Assembly: GCF_016427505.1 (NCBI RefSeq)
Contig: NZ_JAELXS010000009.1
Coordinates: forward strand, 101,634 to 165,633
DNA: 64,000 nt
Direction: 5' to 3'
Source: Sphingomonas mollis
GTDB taxonomy: Bacteria > Pseudomonadota > Alphaproteobacteria > Sphingomonadales > Sphingomonadaceae
The position numbers were made by a program, and so were the translations under genes. The number at the start of each line of letters is the position of its first letter. The stretch's first letter is position 1. This document shows positions 10,749 through 19,385 of this stretch, piece after piece. The notes under the pieces are model-generated. The model saw only the letters and a list, made by a program, of their open reading frames with translations. It did no database searches and was not told the DNA's origin.

Positions 10749-11510
10749 TCACGCCGTCAGGTGAACGAAATCTCTCGCGAACGGCACCAGATGCGCACCG
10801 CCATCGACGTACAGGATTTGCCGGTCGAGCGACGGCATCGACGCGCAGAACAGCACCGCTGCGGCGATGTCGTCCGGCATCGGCAGTCGTCGGAGCGGCA
10901 TCAGGTCGGCAAGGGACGTCATCTGCTCGCCGGAATAATCGCCGGTCGGCAAGGTCAGTCCCGGTGCGACACCGTTCACCCGTACCCCCGCCGCGCCGAT
11001 CCGCGTGGCACCCGTCAGCCCCAGCTTGGCGAGCGTGTAGGATAGCTGGTCCGGGTGCGGATGCAGGATCCGCTGGTCGAGGATGTTGACGATCGACCGA
11101 TCGAGCTCGCCCGCCCCCTCGCCCATCGTCGCGGCGAAAGCCTGCATCAGCAGCACCGGCGCTGCTGCGTTGATCGCATGGGCCTGCGCCAGATCGTCCG
11201 CCGTCACATCGGCCAGCACATCCTGCCCGAACAGCGACGCACCGTTGACGAGCAGATCCGGTGCCCGCCCGAAACGGGCCGTCACCTCGCCATACAGCGC
11301 CGTCGCTCGTGCAGGATCAGCGAAATCCGCCACGAACCCTTGCCAGACACCGCCGGCCGTCGCCAGCGCATCGGCGAGCGACGGCGCCGGATCGGCATCA
11401 TGACTGCCGTGCAGCGCCAGATCATATCCCGCCCCAGCCAGCGCGGCGGCGATCGCCGCGCCCAGCCGGCGGCAACCGCCCGTCACCAGCGCCAGCGGCC
11501 GCCGGCTCAC
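10749..11510 (-). CDS. Pteridine reductase-like SDR (FolM-like)
   Basis: 253 residues. The GTG start at 11510 overlaps the folE stop (GTGA); the longer frame to 11849 only shadows folE. It has a classical Rossmann fold with the TGGCRRLG nucleotide-binding motif (the RR after TGG is typical of PTR1/FolM pteridine reductases rather than sugar SDRs), a VNGAS motif and the YTLAK catalytic Tyr-Lys pair. A reduction of dihydromonapterin or dihydrofolate-type pterins by NADPH is expected, and placement directly after folE supports this. It is the last gene of the six-gene one-carbon operon. General SDR is certain; the substrate is inferred. Confidence 0.85.
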   Translation of the reverse strand: MSRRPLALVTGGCRRLGAAIAAALAGAGYDLALHGSHDADPAPSLADALATAGGVWQGFVADFADPARATALYGEVTARFGRAPDLLVNGASLFGQDVLADVTADDLAQAHAINAAAPVLLMQAFAATMGEGAGELDRSIVNILDQRILHPHPDQLSYTLAKLGLTGATRIGAAGVRVNGVAPGLTLPTGDYSGEQMTSLADLMPLRRLPMPDDIAAAVLFCASMPSLDRQILYVDGGAHLVPFARDFVHLTA

Positions 11511-12127
11511 GCGCCGCCGCGACCCATCAGCGCCAGCACTTCCTTGCGGCTGCGCTCGTCGTCGCGGAACACGCCCATCATCCGGCTGGTCGTCATCGCC
11601 ACGCCCGGCGTCCGCACGCCGCGTGCGGTCATGCAGGCGTGCGTCGCCTCGATCACCACCGCGACGCCCAGCGGCTTCAAATTGTCCCAGATGCAATCGG
11701 CGACCTCCGCCGTGAGGCGCTCCTGCACCTGCAACCGCCGCGCGAAGCCATGCAGCACGCGGGCCAGCTTCGAAATGCCGACGACATGGTTGCGCGGCAG
11801 ATAGGCGATGTGAGCGACGCCGATGATCGGCGCCATATGATGTTCGCAATGCGACTGGAAGGGGATGTCTTTCAGCAGCACGATCTCGTCATACCCGCCC
11901 ACCTCCTCGAACACCCGCGACAGATGCCGGGCGGGATCGTCGCCATAGCCGGAGCAATATTCCCGCCACGCCCGCGCGACGCGTCTGGGCGTATCGAGCA
12001 AACCCTCGCGGGTCGGATCGTCGCCCGTCCACGCGATCAACGTGCGGATCGCATCGGCGACCTGGGGCGGCACGGCGATCTTGCCGTCCTCGGCGATCAG
12101 GTCGCCATCCTCCGGTTCCATGCTCAT
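11507..12127 (-). CDS. folE: GTP cyclohydrolase I
   Basis: 206 residues. The start at ATG 12127 has GGGGAAGG six bases upstream and overlaps the stop of the hydrolase gene (ATGA). Zinc ligands are visible in SHCEHHMAP and in the later THACMTARG Cys; FEEVGGYDEIVL and GISKLAR are family-typical. It turns GTP into 7,8-dihydroneopterin triphosphate, the first step of folate and pterin synthesis. Its place in a formaldehyde operon suggests that folate supply and one-carbon load are controlled together. Confidence 0.95.
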   Translation of the reverse strand: MSMEPEDGDLIAEDGKIAVPPQVADAIRTLIAWTGDDPTREGLLDTPRRVARAWREYCSGYGDDPARHLSRVFEEVGGYDEIVLLKDIPFQSHCEHHMAPIIGVAHIAYLPRNHVVGISKLARVLHGFARRLQVQERLTAEVADCIWDNLKPLGVAVVIEATHACMTARGVRTPGVAMTTSRMMGVFRDDERSRKEVLALMGRGGA

Positions 12128-12969
12128 GTCGCCTTCCCCAATCGTTCGGCCGCCCAGGCGACGTGATCCGCCATGAAGGTCGAGACGCCCAGATAGCTGT
12201 GATCGTATCCCGGCTGCATCCTGAGCGTCAGGTCGATCCCCGCCGCCGCACATGCCGCCGCCAGCAGTTCGGGTCGCAATTGCTCGTCCAAAAACTGGTC
12301 AGCCTCACCCTGATCGACCAGTAGATCGGGCCGCCGCGCACCATCCTCGATTAACGCCACTGCGTCATGGGCGCGCCAGGTGCTGCGATCGTCGCCCAGA
12401 TACCCGCCCAGCGCCTTCTCGCCCCACGGCACCTGCCCGGGTGCGACGATCGGCGCGAAGGCGGTGACGCTGCGGAACCGGTCGGGATGCCGCAATCCGA
12501 TTGTCAGCGCGCCGTGGCCTCCCATCGAATGCCCGGTGATCGCCTGCCGGTCCGGATCGACCGGAAACTCCGAGCCGATCAGGGCCGGCAGTTCATCCTC
12601 GATATAGGTCCGCATCCGGAAATGCGGCGCCCATGGCTCTTCGGTGGCATCGACGTAGAAGCCGGCGCCCTGCCCCATGTCGTAAGCGGGATCGTCGGCC
12701 ACGCCCTCGCCCCGCGGGCTGGTGTCGGGAGCCACGAAGACGATGCGATGCTCGGCGCAGGCGCGGCGATATTCGCCCTTGTCCATCACGTTGGCGTGCG
12801 TGCACGTCAGGCCGGACAGGAACCACAGCACCGGCAATCGCTCGCCCGGATCATGCGCGGGCACGAAGACGGCAAAGGTCATGTCGGTGCCCGTCGTGGT
12901 CGATCGGTGGCGATAGACGCCTTGCGTGCCGCCATGGGCCTTCGCCGTCGAAACCGTCTCCATCGTCAT
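12124..12969 (-). CDS. fghA: S-formylglutathione hydrolase
   Basis: 281 residues, normal for the esterase D family. The ATG at 12969 overlaps the purU stop (ATGA). Alpha/beta hydrolase fold: oxyanion region WFLSGLTCTHAN, nucleophile in GHSMGGHG, acid Asp in the QGEADQFL region and His in GYDHSYLG. It releases formate and glutathione from S-formylglutathione, the product of the upstream class III alcohol dehydrogenase. Cytoplasmic. Confidence 0.95.
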   Translation of the reverse strand: MTMETVSTAKAHGGTQGVYRHRSTTTGTDMTFAVFVPAHDPGERLPVLWFLSGLTCTHANVMDKGEYRRACAEHRIVFVAPDTSPRGEGVADDPAYDMGQGAGFYVDATEEPWAPHFRMRTYIEDELPALIGSEFPVDPDRQAITGHSMGGHGALTIGLRHPDRFRSVTAFAPIVAPGQVPWGEKALGGYLGDDRSTWRAHDAVALIEDGARRPDLLVDQGEADQFLDEQLRPELLAAACAAAGIDLTLRMQPGYDHSYLGVSTFMADHVAWAAERLGKAT

Positions 12970-13835
12970 CGAAACACCACCGTCCGGTTGTCGTTCAGGA
13001 ATACGCGTCGTTCGCCGACCCACGTCACCGCGCGCGCCAGCACCTGCGCCTCGATATCACGGCCGATGCGGACCAGGTCGTCGGCCGAGGCACGGTGATC
13101 GACCCGCTCCACCGCCTGCTCGATGATCGGCCCTTCGTCCAGATCGGCGGTCACGAAATGGGCCGTCGCGCCGATCAGTTTCACGCCGCGCTCATGCGCC
13201 CGGTGATACGGCCGCGCCCCCTTGAAGCCGGGCAGGAAGCTGTGATGGATGTTGATGCACCGCCCCGGCAGCGCCTCGACCAGCGTCGGCCCCAGCACCT
13301 GCATGTACCGCGCCAGCACCAGATACTGTGCCCGTTCGACGGCCATCAGATCGAGGATCGCGCGTTCCTGCGCATCACGACTGGCATCGTCGACCGGCAG
13401 GTGGTGCCACGGCAGGCCATGCCATTCGACCAACGAGCGCAGCGCATCATGGTTCGACACCACACCGACGATCTCGACCGGCAGCGCGTTCGTCCGCCAG
13501 CGGTGGAGCAGATCATTCAGGCAGTGCGACCCCTTCGACACCGCCAGCAGCACGCGCGGCCGGTCGTCCGCGCGAACGACCTCCCACGCGAAGTCGAACC
13601 GCAGCGCCGCCGCCGCCAGCGCCGCCCGGACACCCTCGACATCGCTCGGGAAGCCCGGCCCGCCGCCGGTGAACACGACGCGCATGAAGAAGCGCCCCGT
13701 CTCCAGATCGGCATATTGCTGGCTGTCGAGGATGAACCCGTCGATCCCGACCAGCGCCCCCGCCACCGCGGCCACGATGCCGACACGGTCCTGGCACGCA
13801 AGGGTGAGGATCAGGGCCGTGCCGGCGTCGATCAT
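12966..13835 (-). CDS. purU: Formyltetrahydrofolate deformylase
   Basis: 289 residues. The ATG at 13835 overlaps the VOC gene stop (ATGA). The N-terminal ACT domain (TLACQDRVGIVAAVAGAL) is followed by a formyltransferase-fold catalytic domain with the family blocks SKGSHCLNDLL, VVSNHDALR, INIHHSFLPGFKGARPYHRA and DEGPIIEQ. It hydrolyses 10-formyl-THF to formate and THF, balancing the folate pool. Next to a glutathione-dependent formaldehyde pathway it would free THF that has trapped formaldehyde-derived carbon. Confidence 0.95.
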   Translation of the reverse strand: MIDAGTALILTLACQDRVGIVAAVAGALVGIDGFILDSQQYADLETGRFFMRVVFTGGGPGFPSDVEGVRAALAAAALRFDFAWEVVRADDRPRVLLAVSKGSHCLNDLLHRWRTNALPVEIVGVVSNHDALRSLVEWHGLPWHHLPVDDASRDAQERAILDLMAVERAQYLVLARYMQVLGPTLVEALPGRCINIHHSFLPGFKGARPYHRAHERGVKLIGATAHFVTADLDEGPIIEQAVERVDHRASADDLVRIGRDIEAQVLARAVTWVGERRVFLNDNRTVVFR

Positions 13836-14221
13836 GCCTTCGACGCGACGCGGTGCATCGCGCAGATCTTGTTGCCCGCCGGATCGCGAAGATAGGCGAG
13901 GTAGAGCGGCCCGAACGGCGAGTTGCGGACCCCCGGCGCATTCTCGATCGCCGTCCCGCCGGCGGCGAGGCCCGCCGCATGCCACGCATCGGCGGCCTCC
14001 GGCGACGCCGCCGCGAAGCCCACTGTCCCGCCATTGGCGTGGCAAGCGGGCTCGCCATTGATCGGCCTGGTCAGGATCAGGATGCCGCCGCTATGAACAT
14101 AGGTGGCCCGACCCATCGGATCGATCCGCCCCGCCGGAATGCCGAGCGCACCCAGCGTGGCGTCGTAGAACGACTTCGACGCATCGATATCGTCGGTGCC
14201 GAGCATGATGTGACTGAACAT
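13832..14221 (-). CDS. VOC/glyoxalase-fold protein
   Basis: 129 residues with two beta-alpha-beta-beta-beta modules typical of the vicinal-oxygen-chelate fold: MFSHIMLGTDDIDASKSFYD at the start and LYLAYLRDPAGNKICAMHR at the end. A His near residue 4 fits one metal position. The substrate is unknown; similar small genes accompany frmA homologues in several proteobacteria, which suggests handling of a glutathione adduct. It lies 36 bp after frmA and overlaps purU. Confidence 0.8.
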   Translation of the reverse strand: MFSHIMLGTDDIDASKSFYDATLGALGIPAGRIDPMGRATYVHSGGILILTRPINGEPACHANGGTVGFAAASPEAADAWHAAGLAAGGTAIENAPGVRNSPFGPLYLAYLRDPAGNKICAMHRVASKA

Positions 14222-14257
14222 GGAATATTCCTCTCCGTTGTCGTTACGGGCCGACGG

Positions 14258-15379
14258 TCAGTAGATCACGACCGAGCGGATCGATTCGCCCGCATGCATC
14301 AGATCGAACCCCTTGTTGATCTCGTCCAGCGTCAGCCGGTGGGTGATCATCGGGTCGATCTGGATCATCCCGTCCATGTACCAGTCGACGATCTTCGGCG
14401 TGTCCGTCCGCCCGCGCGCGCCGCCGAACGCCGTACCGCGCCAGTTGCGTCCGGTGACGAGCTGGAAGGGCCGCGTGCTGATCTCCTTGCCCGCCTCCGC
14501 CACGCCAATGACGATGCTGGTGCCCCATCCGCGGTGGCAGCATTCCAGCGCCTGCCGCATCACATCGGTGTTGCCCGTGGCATCGAAGCTGTAATCGGCA
14601 CCGCCATCGGTCAGCGCGACGATGTGCGGCACGATGTCGCCCCCAGGCACTGAAGAGGTATCCTTGGGGTTGACGAAATGCGTCATGCCGAACCGGCGGC
14701 CCCATTCCTCGCGGTCGGGATTGATATCGACACCGACGATCATCTTCGCGCCGGCCAGCTTCGCACCCTGGATCACGTTCAGCCCGATCCCGCCCAGACC
14801 GAACACGACCACGGTATCTCCCGGCTGCACCTTGGCGGTATGCACTACAGCGCCGACGCCGGTGGTGACGCCGCAGCCGACATAGCAACTGGTGTCGAAC
14901 GGCGCGTCCTCCCGGATCTTCGCCACCGCGATTTCGGGCAGCACGGTGAAGTTCGAAAAGGTCGAGCAACCCATGTAATGGAAGATCGGCTGGCCTTTAT
15001 AACTGAAGCGGGTAGTGCCGTCGGGCATCAGCCCCTTCCCCTGCGTCGCGCGGATCGCGGTGCACAGGTTGGTCTTGCCGCTGAGGCACGATTTACACTG
15101 GCGGCATTCCGGCGTGTAGAGCGGGATGACATGATCGCCGACCGCGACGCTGGTCACGCCCGCGCCGATCTCCCGCACGATGCCGGCGCCCTCATGGCCC
15201 AGTACGCTGGGGAACAGCCCCTCCGAATCGAGCCCGTCGAGCGTATAGGCGTCGGTATGGCAGATGCCCGTCGCCATGATCTCGACCAGCACCTCGCCAG
15301 CCTTCGGCCCGTCCAGATCGAGTTCCACGATCTCCAACGGCCGTTTCGCCTCGAACGCCACGGCGGCTCGCGTCTTCAT
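14258..15379 (-). CDS. frmA: S-(hydroxymethyl)glutathione dehydrogenase (class III ADH)
   Basis: 373 residues, typical of class III zinc alcohol dehydrogenases. The start ATG 15379 is the first gene of the operon. Catalytic zinc site [10 protein letters not shown] and [12 protein letters not shown]; structural zinc Cys cluster [18 protein letters not shown] fold [23 protein letters not shown]. It oxidises the spontaneous adduct of formaldehyde and glutathione to S-formylglutathione with NAD. The hydrolase three genes down completes the pathway to formate. No FrmR-type repressor gene is adjacent. Confidence 0.95.
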   Translation of the reverse strand: MKTRAAVAFEAKRPLEIVELDLDGPKAGEVLVEIMATGICHTDAYTLDGLDSEGLFPSVLGHEGAGIVREIGAGVTSVAVGDHVIPLYTPECRQCKSCLSGKTNLCTAIRATQGKGLMPDGTTRFSYKGQPIFHYMGCSTFSNFTVLPEIAVAKIREDAPFDTSCYVGCGVTTGVGAVVHTAKVQPGDTVVVFGLGGIGLNVIQGAKLAGAKMIVGVDINPDREEWGRRFGMTHFVNPKDTSSVPGGDIVPHIVALTDGGADYSFDATGNTDVMRQALECCHRGWGTSIVIGVAEAGKEISTRPFQLVTGRNWRGTAFGGARGRTDTPKIVDWYMDGMIQIDPMITHRLTLDEINKGFDLMHAGESIRSVVIY

Positions 15380-15448
15380 TTGGTCTCACTCCTCGCAACC
15401 TTCCGGCCTCTGCCGCGATTGATAGCCAACAATCAAGGAGGTGGAGCG

Positions 15449-15652
15449 ATGAAGGACCCCAAGAAAGGCGACGAGGTCACGTGGCAATCCCATGGTGGCG
15501 AAGCGCACGGCCATGTCGAGAAGAAGGTGACCAGCGATATCAAGATCAAGGGTTATCAGGTCCGCGCGTCGGCGGATGACCCCCAGTATATCGTAAAGAG
15601 TGACAACGGCGGAAAGGCGGCGCACAAGGCGTCCGCGCTCGACAAGGCGTAA
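15449..15652 (+). CDS. Small HVA1/DUF2945 (Tudor-like) protein
   Basis: 67 residues. The ATG at 15449 has a strong AAGGAGGTGGAG site; longer in-frame starts shadow frmA. The sequence KKGDEVTWQSHGGEAHGHVE, then YIVKSDNGGKAAHK, matches the small 'hypervirulence-associated Tudor' family found in many soil bacteria and fungi. The biochemical role is unknown. Divergent from frmA with a 69-bp gap, and followed by the SWIB gene. Confidence 0.85.
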   Translation: MKDPKKGDEVTWQSHGGEAHGHVEKKVTSDIKIKGYQVRASADDPQYIVKSDNGGKAAHKASALDKA

Positions 15653-15694
15653 TGCTCCGCTAAGCTGGGCAACAGTTCAACAGGAAGGATTACC

Positions 15695-16000
15695 ATGGCC
15701 ACTGCAAAGCAGGACGCCGGCGCCGACAAGGCTGCCAAGAAGCCAACCAACAGCGGGACGGGCATCCATGCGCCGGTCAAGCCGTCTGCCGATCTCGGTG
15801 CGATCGTCGGCAACGACGCGTTGCCGCGCAGCGAAGTCATCAGCAAGGTCTGGGACTATATCAAGTCCAAGAACCTGCAGAATCCCGAAAACAAGCGCGA
15901 AATCCTGGCCGATGACAACCTGAAGAAGGTGTTCGGCAAGGACAAGGCCACGATGTTCGAGATGAACAAGTACATCTCGGCCCATCTTACCAAGGCCTGA
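15695..16000 (+). CDS. SWIB/MDM2-domain small protein
   Basis: 101 residues. The start ATG at 15695 follows AGGA. Residues 25-100 form a SWIB fold: GIHAPVKPSADLGAIVG, PRSEVISKVWDYIKSKNLQN, REILADDNLKKVFGKDKATM. In bacteria this eukaryote-like helical domain is found alone in chlamydiae and in some alphaproteobacteria and is thought to bind DNA or nucleoid proteins. The N-terminus is Lys/Ala-rich, like a histone tail. Lies 42 bp after the DUF2945 gene, probably co-transcribed. Confidence 0.9.
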   Translation: MATAKQDAGADKAAKKPTNSGTGIHAPVKPSADLGAIVGNDALPRSEVISKVWDYIKSKNLQNPENKREILADDNLKKVFGKDKATMFEMNKYISAHLTKA

Positions 16001-16006
16001 TGCTTC

Positions 16007-16033
16007 ATCGGGGGTGCCGGCGGCACCCCCGAT
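16007..16033 (+). terminator. Hairpin after SWIB gene
   Basis: A near-perfect inverted repeat (ATCGGGGGTGCC / GGCACCCCCGAT) with a 3-base loop, starting 7 bp past the SWIB stop. The T run is poor (ACTTTC). Confidence 0.7.
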
Positions 16034-16073
16034 ACTTTCGGTGTCGATAAGTATCGCAACCGTAGCGGGAGAG

Positions 16074-16150
16074 TGGTGGTCCCGGAGGGACTCGAACCCC
16101 CGACGCCCACTTTAGGAAAGTGGCGCTCTGTCCAGCTGAGCTACGGAACC
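16074..16150 (-). tRNA. tRNA-Arg (anticodon CCT)
   Basis: Cloverleaf on the minus strand: acceptor GGTTCCG with CGGGACC (one G-U pair), D stem GCTC/GAGC, anticodon stem CCACT/AGTGG with loop TTCCTAA (anticodon CCT, reading AGG), T arm GGGGG-TTCGAGT-CCCTC, discriminator A and an encoded CCA. This is a site often used by integrases, but no integrase gene lies beside it. Confidence 0.95.
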
Positions 16151-16218
16151 ACGACTGCCCTCTTAATCCAGTGGCGCGCGGCTATCCACCCCCTAGAGAG
16201 TCCATTTCACCGATCGAC

Positions 16219-16644
16219 TCAATTGACCTGATCGGGCGGCACGATGGGCAGTGGCAGTGGCGCGACCGGCACGCCATCGTCGATCAATGCCTTTGCCTCT
16301 GCCACCGTGGCCTGCCCGTGGATCAGTGACGGCGATTCTTCGCCCGCATGCATCGCCCGCGCGCGGTGAGCGAATCCCGCACCGACCCATGTCGATTTAT
16401 CCAACAGCTTCGCCTGTTCGGCGGCAAGCATCTGCATTGCCTGTTTCATCGCCTGCGGTGCCACGCTCGAACGATGACCCTTTGCCGCGATCGCCGGGGC
16501 CATCACTGCCTTTTCGATATCGGTGTCGCCGCAGGCCGGACAGCCGATCAGGCCGGCGTTTCGTTGTTGCTCATAGGCGCCGGTCGATCCGAACCAAGCC
16601 TCGAACACATGACCGGTCGGACATCGCAGGTCGAATACGATCAT
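16219..16644 (-). CDS. DUF1178 family protein, Cys-rich
   Basis: 141 residues. The ATG at 16644 overlaps the stop of the nitrilase-family gene (ATGA). The N-terminal MIVFDLRCPTGHVFEAWF and GCPACGD supply paired cysteines likely to bind zinc; ALIDDGVPVAPLP closes the domain. The family is common in alphaproteobacteria and often lies next to a Nit2-type hydrolase and glutaredoxin, as here. Function unknown. Confidence 0.9.
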   Translation of the reverse strand: MIVFDLRCPTGHVFEAWFGSTGAYEQQRNAGLIGCPACGDTDIEKAVMAPAIAAKGHRSSVAPQAMKQAMQMLAAEQAKLLDKSTWVGAGFAHRARAMHAGEESPSLIHGQATVAEAKALIDDGVPVAPLPLPIVPPDQVN

Positions 16645-17465
16645 GCGACGATCGTTACCGGCGGGATCGGCCGGCGATGCCGCAGCGACGGAATTCGCGT
16701 CCGCACATCGGTTAACAACGCTGGATCGAGATCGACCACCGCCAGACCGGGCGTTTCCCCCATGTCCAGCAGCGCCTCGCCCCATGGATCGACCACCAGC
16801 GAATGGCCATAAGTCGTACGTCCATCGGCGTGAGTCCCGGTCTGCGCCGCGGCCACGACGAACGCTCCCGCCTCGATCGCGCGGGCGCGGAGCAGCACCT
16901 CCCAATGTGCCGCGCCGGTCGGCCGGGTGAACGCCGCCGGCACTGCCAGCACTGTCGCTCCGGCGTCGCTCAGCGTTCGATAGAGATCGGGGAAGCGGAT
17001 ATCGTAACAGATCGACAATCCGATCCGGCCGACGGGGCTATCTACCACGGTCGCCATTTCACCGGGCGCGTAGCTGGCAGATTCACGCCAGCTTTCGCCG
17101 CTCGGCAGGTCGACGTCGAAGAGGTGCAGCTTATCGTATCGGGCACGGATCGCACCGTCAGCGTCAATGACGTAACCACGATTGGCCAGTCGGCCATCCG
17201 CCCGGCGCACCGCGAGCGATCCCAGTTGGACCCAAACGCCGTAACGCTCCGCTGCCTCGCGCACCGCCATCAGCACGATGTCGTCATCTTCGCCGACGAT
17301 CGATGCCGCCGCACGTGTCCGGTCGCGATCGATCAGACCGGACATTTCCGGCGTGAACACCATCGCCGCCCCCAGCCCTGCCGCGCGCTCGATCGCGTCG
17401 ACCAGCGTGGCGGCATTGACGGCCGGATCGATCCCGGCCGTCATCTGGAGAACGGCGGCCTTCAC
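16641..17465 (-). CDS. Nitrilase-superfamily amidase (Nit1/Nit2-like)
   Basis: 274 residues. Catalytic triad visible: Glu in FTPEMSG, Lys in YDKLHLFDVDL and Cys in SICYDIRFPDLYR. The last segment and the WEVLLRARAIE block match the NIT1/NIT2 branch, which repairs deaminated glutathione or acts as omega-amidase. Directly downstream of grxC in transcription order and overlapping it (ATGA), which fits a role in glutathione upkeep. Deaminated-glutathione amidase is the preferred guess. Confidence 0.88.
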   Translation of the reverse strand: MKAAVLQMTAGIDPAVNAATLVDAIERAAGLGAAMVFTPEMSGLIDRDRTRAAASIVGEDDDIVLMAVREAAERYGVWVQLGSLAVRRADGRLANRGYVIDADGAIRARYDKLHLFDVDLPSGESWRESASYAPGEMATVVDSPVGRIGLSICYDIRFPDLYRTLSDAGATVLAVPAAFTRPTGAAHWEVLLRARAIEAGAFVVAAAQTGTHADGRTTYGHSLVVDPWGEALLDMGETPGLAVVDLDPALLTDVRTRIPSLRHRRPIPPVTIVA

Positions 17466-17719
17466 GCCGCCAGCAGCGGGTCGAGCCCCCCGGACCGATC
17501 CAGCGCCGCCAGATCGTCATAGCCACCGACATGGCGGCCATCGATGAACACCTGCGGCACGGTAGTGCGGCCCTGTGCCCGCTCGATCATCTCGGCGCGC
17601 TTCGGCCCGCCCAGCGTGATGTCGAATTCCTGCGGGTCGACGCCCTTGGAATCGAGCAACCGCATCGCCCGCGTGCAATAAGGGCAGAACGCCTTGGTAT
17701 AGATTTCTACGTTGGCCAT
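17462..17719 (-). CDS. grxC: Glutaredoxin 3 (GrxC type)
   Basis: 85 residues. The active site CPYC follows VEIYTKAF. The GSH-binding TVPQVFID cis-Pro loop and GGYDDLAAL helix are intact. An alternative start two codons upstream (17725) adds only Met-Ser; neither has a strong ribosome site. It reduces disulfides and glutathionylated proteins in the cytoplasm. First gene of the grxC-nitrilase-DUF1178 operon. Confidence 0.93.
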   Translation of the reverse strand: MANVEIYTKAFCPYCTRAMRLLDSKGVDPQEFDITLGGPKRAEMIERAQGRTTVPQVFIDGRHVGGYDDLAALDRSGGLDPLLAA

Positions 17720-17750
17720 GGACATCAGGTGTGGTGACGGCCTGCGCTTG

Positions 17751-18488
17751 TCAATCATCGGCCGCGTCCGGCAGCACCCGCGCCCAGCACAGGATCGTCA
17801 CCGATCGCGCCCCCGCCGCCAGCAGCGCGCGAGTGCAGGCGGTCGCGGTCGCGCCGGTCGTGTAGACGTCGTCGACCAGCACCACCGCCCGGCCCCTGAT
17901 CGCGTCCCGACGCGCGCGATCGACGACGAATACGCCGGCCACCGCCCTGGCCCGCGCACGGCGGCCGAGGCCGCGCAGCAACGGTGTCGCCCGCCGCCGT
18001 TGCAACGCATGATGATCGCGCGGCACGCCGGTCCTTTGTGATACGACGTCCGCGATCAATGCAGCCTGGTTGAACCCGCGACGCCATAATCGACCGCGAT
18101 GCAGCGGCACCGGCACCAGCAGGTCGCCCGCCGCCGGCATCAGGCGAAGCATCGCCCGCGCCATCGTGTTCGCCAGCGCGATGCGGCCGCCATGCTTCAA
18201 CCGCACCGCCAGCGCACCCGCCACATCGCCGTAAGCGACCGCCGCCCGCACGCCGGCATGTCGGGGCGGCGTGCCCGCGCAGGTCGCACAGACCGCCCCC
18301 TCGCCGCGGTCGAAGGCGAACGGCGTATGACAGGCCGCGCACCATGGCGGCCCCAGAAACCGCAATGCGCCCCAGCACGTGCCGCAGAACTGGTGGTCCT
18401 CCGCCACCGGTACGCCGCAGCCGGGGCAGCGCGGCGGCAGGGCGTAATCGGCGATCCATCGCAAGGGCTTCAGGACTGACCGCAGCAT
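17751..18488 (-). CDS. ComF-family phosphoribosyltransferase-like protein
   Basis: 245 residues from ATG 18488 (the frame stays open to 18560, but that would overlap the divergent gene). The N-terminal zinc-ribbon cysteines (CPGCGVP, CGTC, CAAC, CATC) are followed by a PRTase fold with the PRPP loop VVLVDDVYTTGAT. ComF proteins support DNA uptake in naturally competent bacteria, although the family is widespread and may act elsewhere. It ends 32 bp upstream of grxC. Confidence 0.9.
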   Translation of the reverse strand: MLRSVLKPLRWIADYALPPRCPGCGVPVAEDHQFCGTCWGALRFLGPPWCAACHTPFAFDRGEGAVCATCAGTPPRHAGVRAAVAYGDVAGALAVRLKHGGRIALANTMARAMLRLMPAAGDLLVPVPLHRGRLWRRGFNQAALIADVVSQRTGVPRDHHALQRRRATPLLRGLGRRARARAVAGVFVVDRARRDAIRGRAVVLVDDVYTTGATATACTRALLAAGARSVTILCWARVLPDAADD

Positions 18489-18531
18489 CCATCGCTTGTC
18501 GCCGGCCCACGCGCACGGCACAAGCGCCGGC

Positions 18532-19377
18532 ATGGACGTGCCCGACATCTTCGATCGCACCGCCCGGCGCCGGCGCCGCGACCGCGCGACCGACCGCTAC
18601 GCCGCGCATGATTTTCTCCGTACCGCGATGCTCGACGGTGTTGCCGACCGGCTGGATACGGTGACGCGTTCGTTCACAGATATCCTCGATCTCGGTTCGT
18701 TCGATGGCGCCTTCCTGCCACCGCCGGGCACCCGCGTTGCGCGACTGGATGCTGGTTTCGGGTTCGCAAAGCAGAGCGAGGGCGTTCAGGGGGATGAGGA
18801 CCGGTTGCCCTTCGCGGACGGCGCGTTCGATTGCGTGGTGAGTGCCGGGGTGCTCGACCAGATCGGTGATCTGCCCGGCGCCCTGTCGCTGGCTCGCCGG
18901 GTGCTGCGGCCCGACGGTCTGTTCCTAGCCGCGTTCGTCGGTGCCGGCTCCTTTCCGGCACTTCGTCGCGCATTCCAGATCGCGGAACGCGATCGTCCCG
19001 TCGCGCGGCTGCATCCGCAGGTCGATGTGCGGTCGGCGGGCGATCTGCTGGTCAGGGCCGGCTTCGCGTTGCCGGTCGCGGATATCGAGACGCTCGACAT
19101 CGGCTATCCCGATCTGGGCAGACTGTTGCAGGATCTGCGCGGGATGGCCGGTACGAACATCCTGACCGATCGCCACCCGTTGTCGCCCGGCGCCCTGTCC
19201 CGCGCGGCCGCCGCATTCGCCGATGCCGCCGGCCCCGACGGCCGCACCCGCGAGCGCATCGATATCATCTTCCTCACCGGCTGGGCGCCCGACGCATCGC
19301 AACCGCAACCGGCCAAGCGCGGCAGCGGCAAAAGCTCGCTCGCCGAGGCCCTCGCGCGCCGCGATCCACTCGACTGA
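18532..19377 (+). CDS. SAM-dependent methyltransferase-fold protein (NDUFAF5/BioC-like)
   Basis: 281 residues from ATG 18532. The N-terminus (DIFDRTARRRRRDRA) closely matches NDUFAF5-type proteins of alphaproteobacteria and mitochondria, where the fold hydroxylates an arginine of a complex I subunit. The SAM-binding motif I is LDLGSFDG, and motif III appears as LSLARRVLRPDGLFLAAFVG. The Lys/Ser-rich tail is low complexity. Divergent from comF. A plain malonyl-ACP methyltransferase is the alternative, but no biotin genes are nearby. Confidence 0.75.
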   Translation: MDVPDIFDRTARRRRRDRATDRYAAHDFLRTAMLDGVADRLDTVTRSFTDILDLGSFDGAFLPPPGTRVARLDAGFGFAKQSEGVQGDEDRLPFADGAFDCVVSAGVLDQIGDLPGALSLARRVLRPDGLFLAAFVGAGSFPALRRAFQIAERDRPVARLHPQVDVRSAGDLLVRAGFALPVADIETLDIGYPDLGRLLQDLRGMAGTNILTDRHPLSPGALSRAAAAFADAAGPDGRTRERIDIIFLTGWAPDASQPQPAKRGSGKSSLAEALARRDPLD

Positions 19378-19385
19378 TTCTTCGT

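Noticed and set aside
16074..16150. tRNA-Arg as an attachment site of a genomic island
   Set aside because: No integrase gene or repeated tRNA 3' end was seen on either side.
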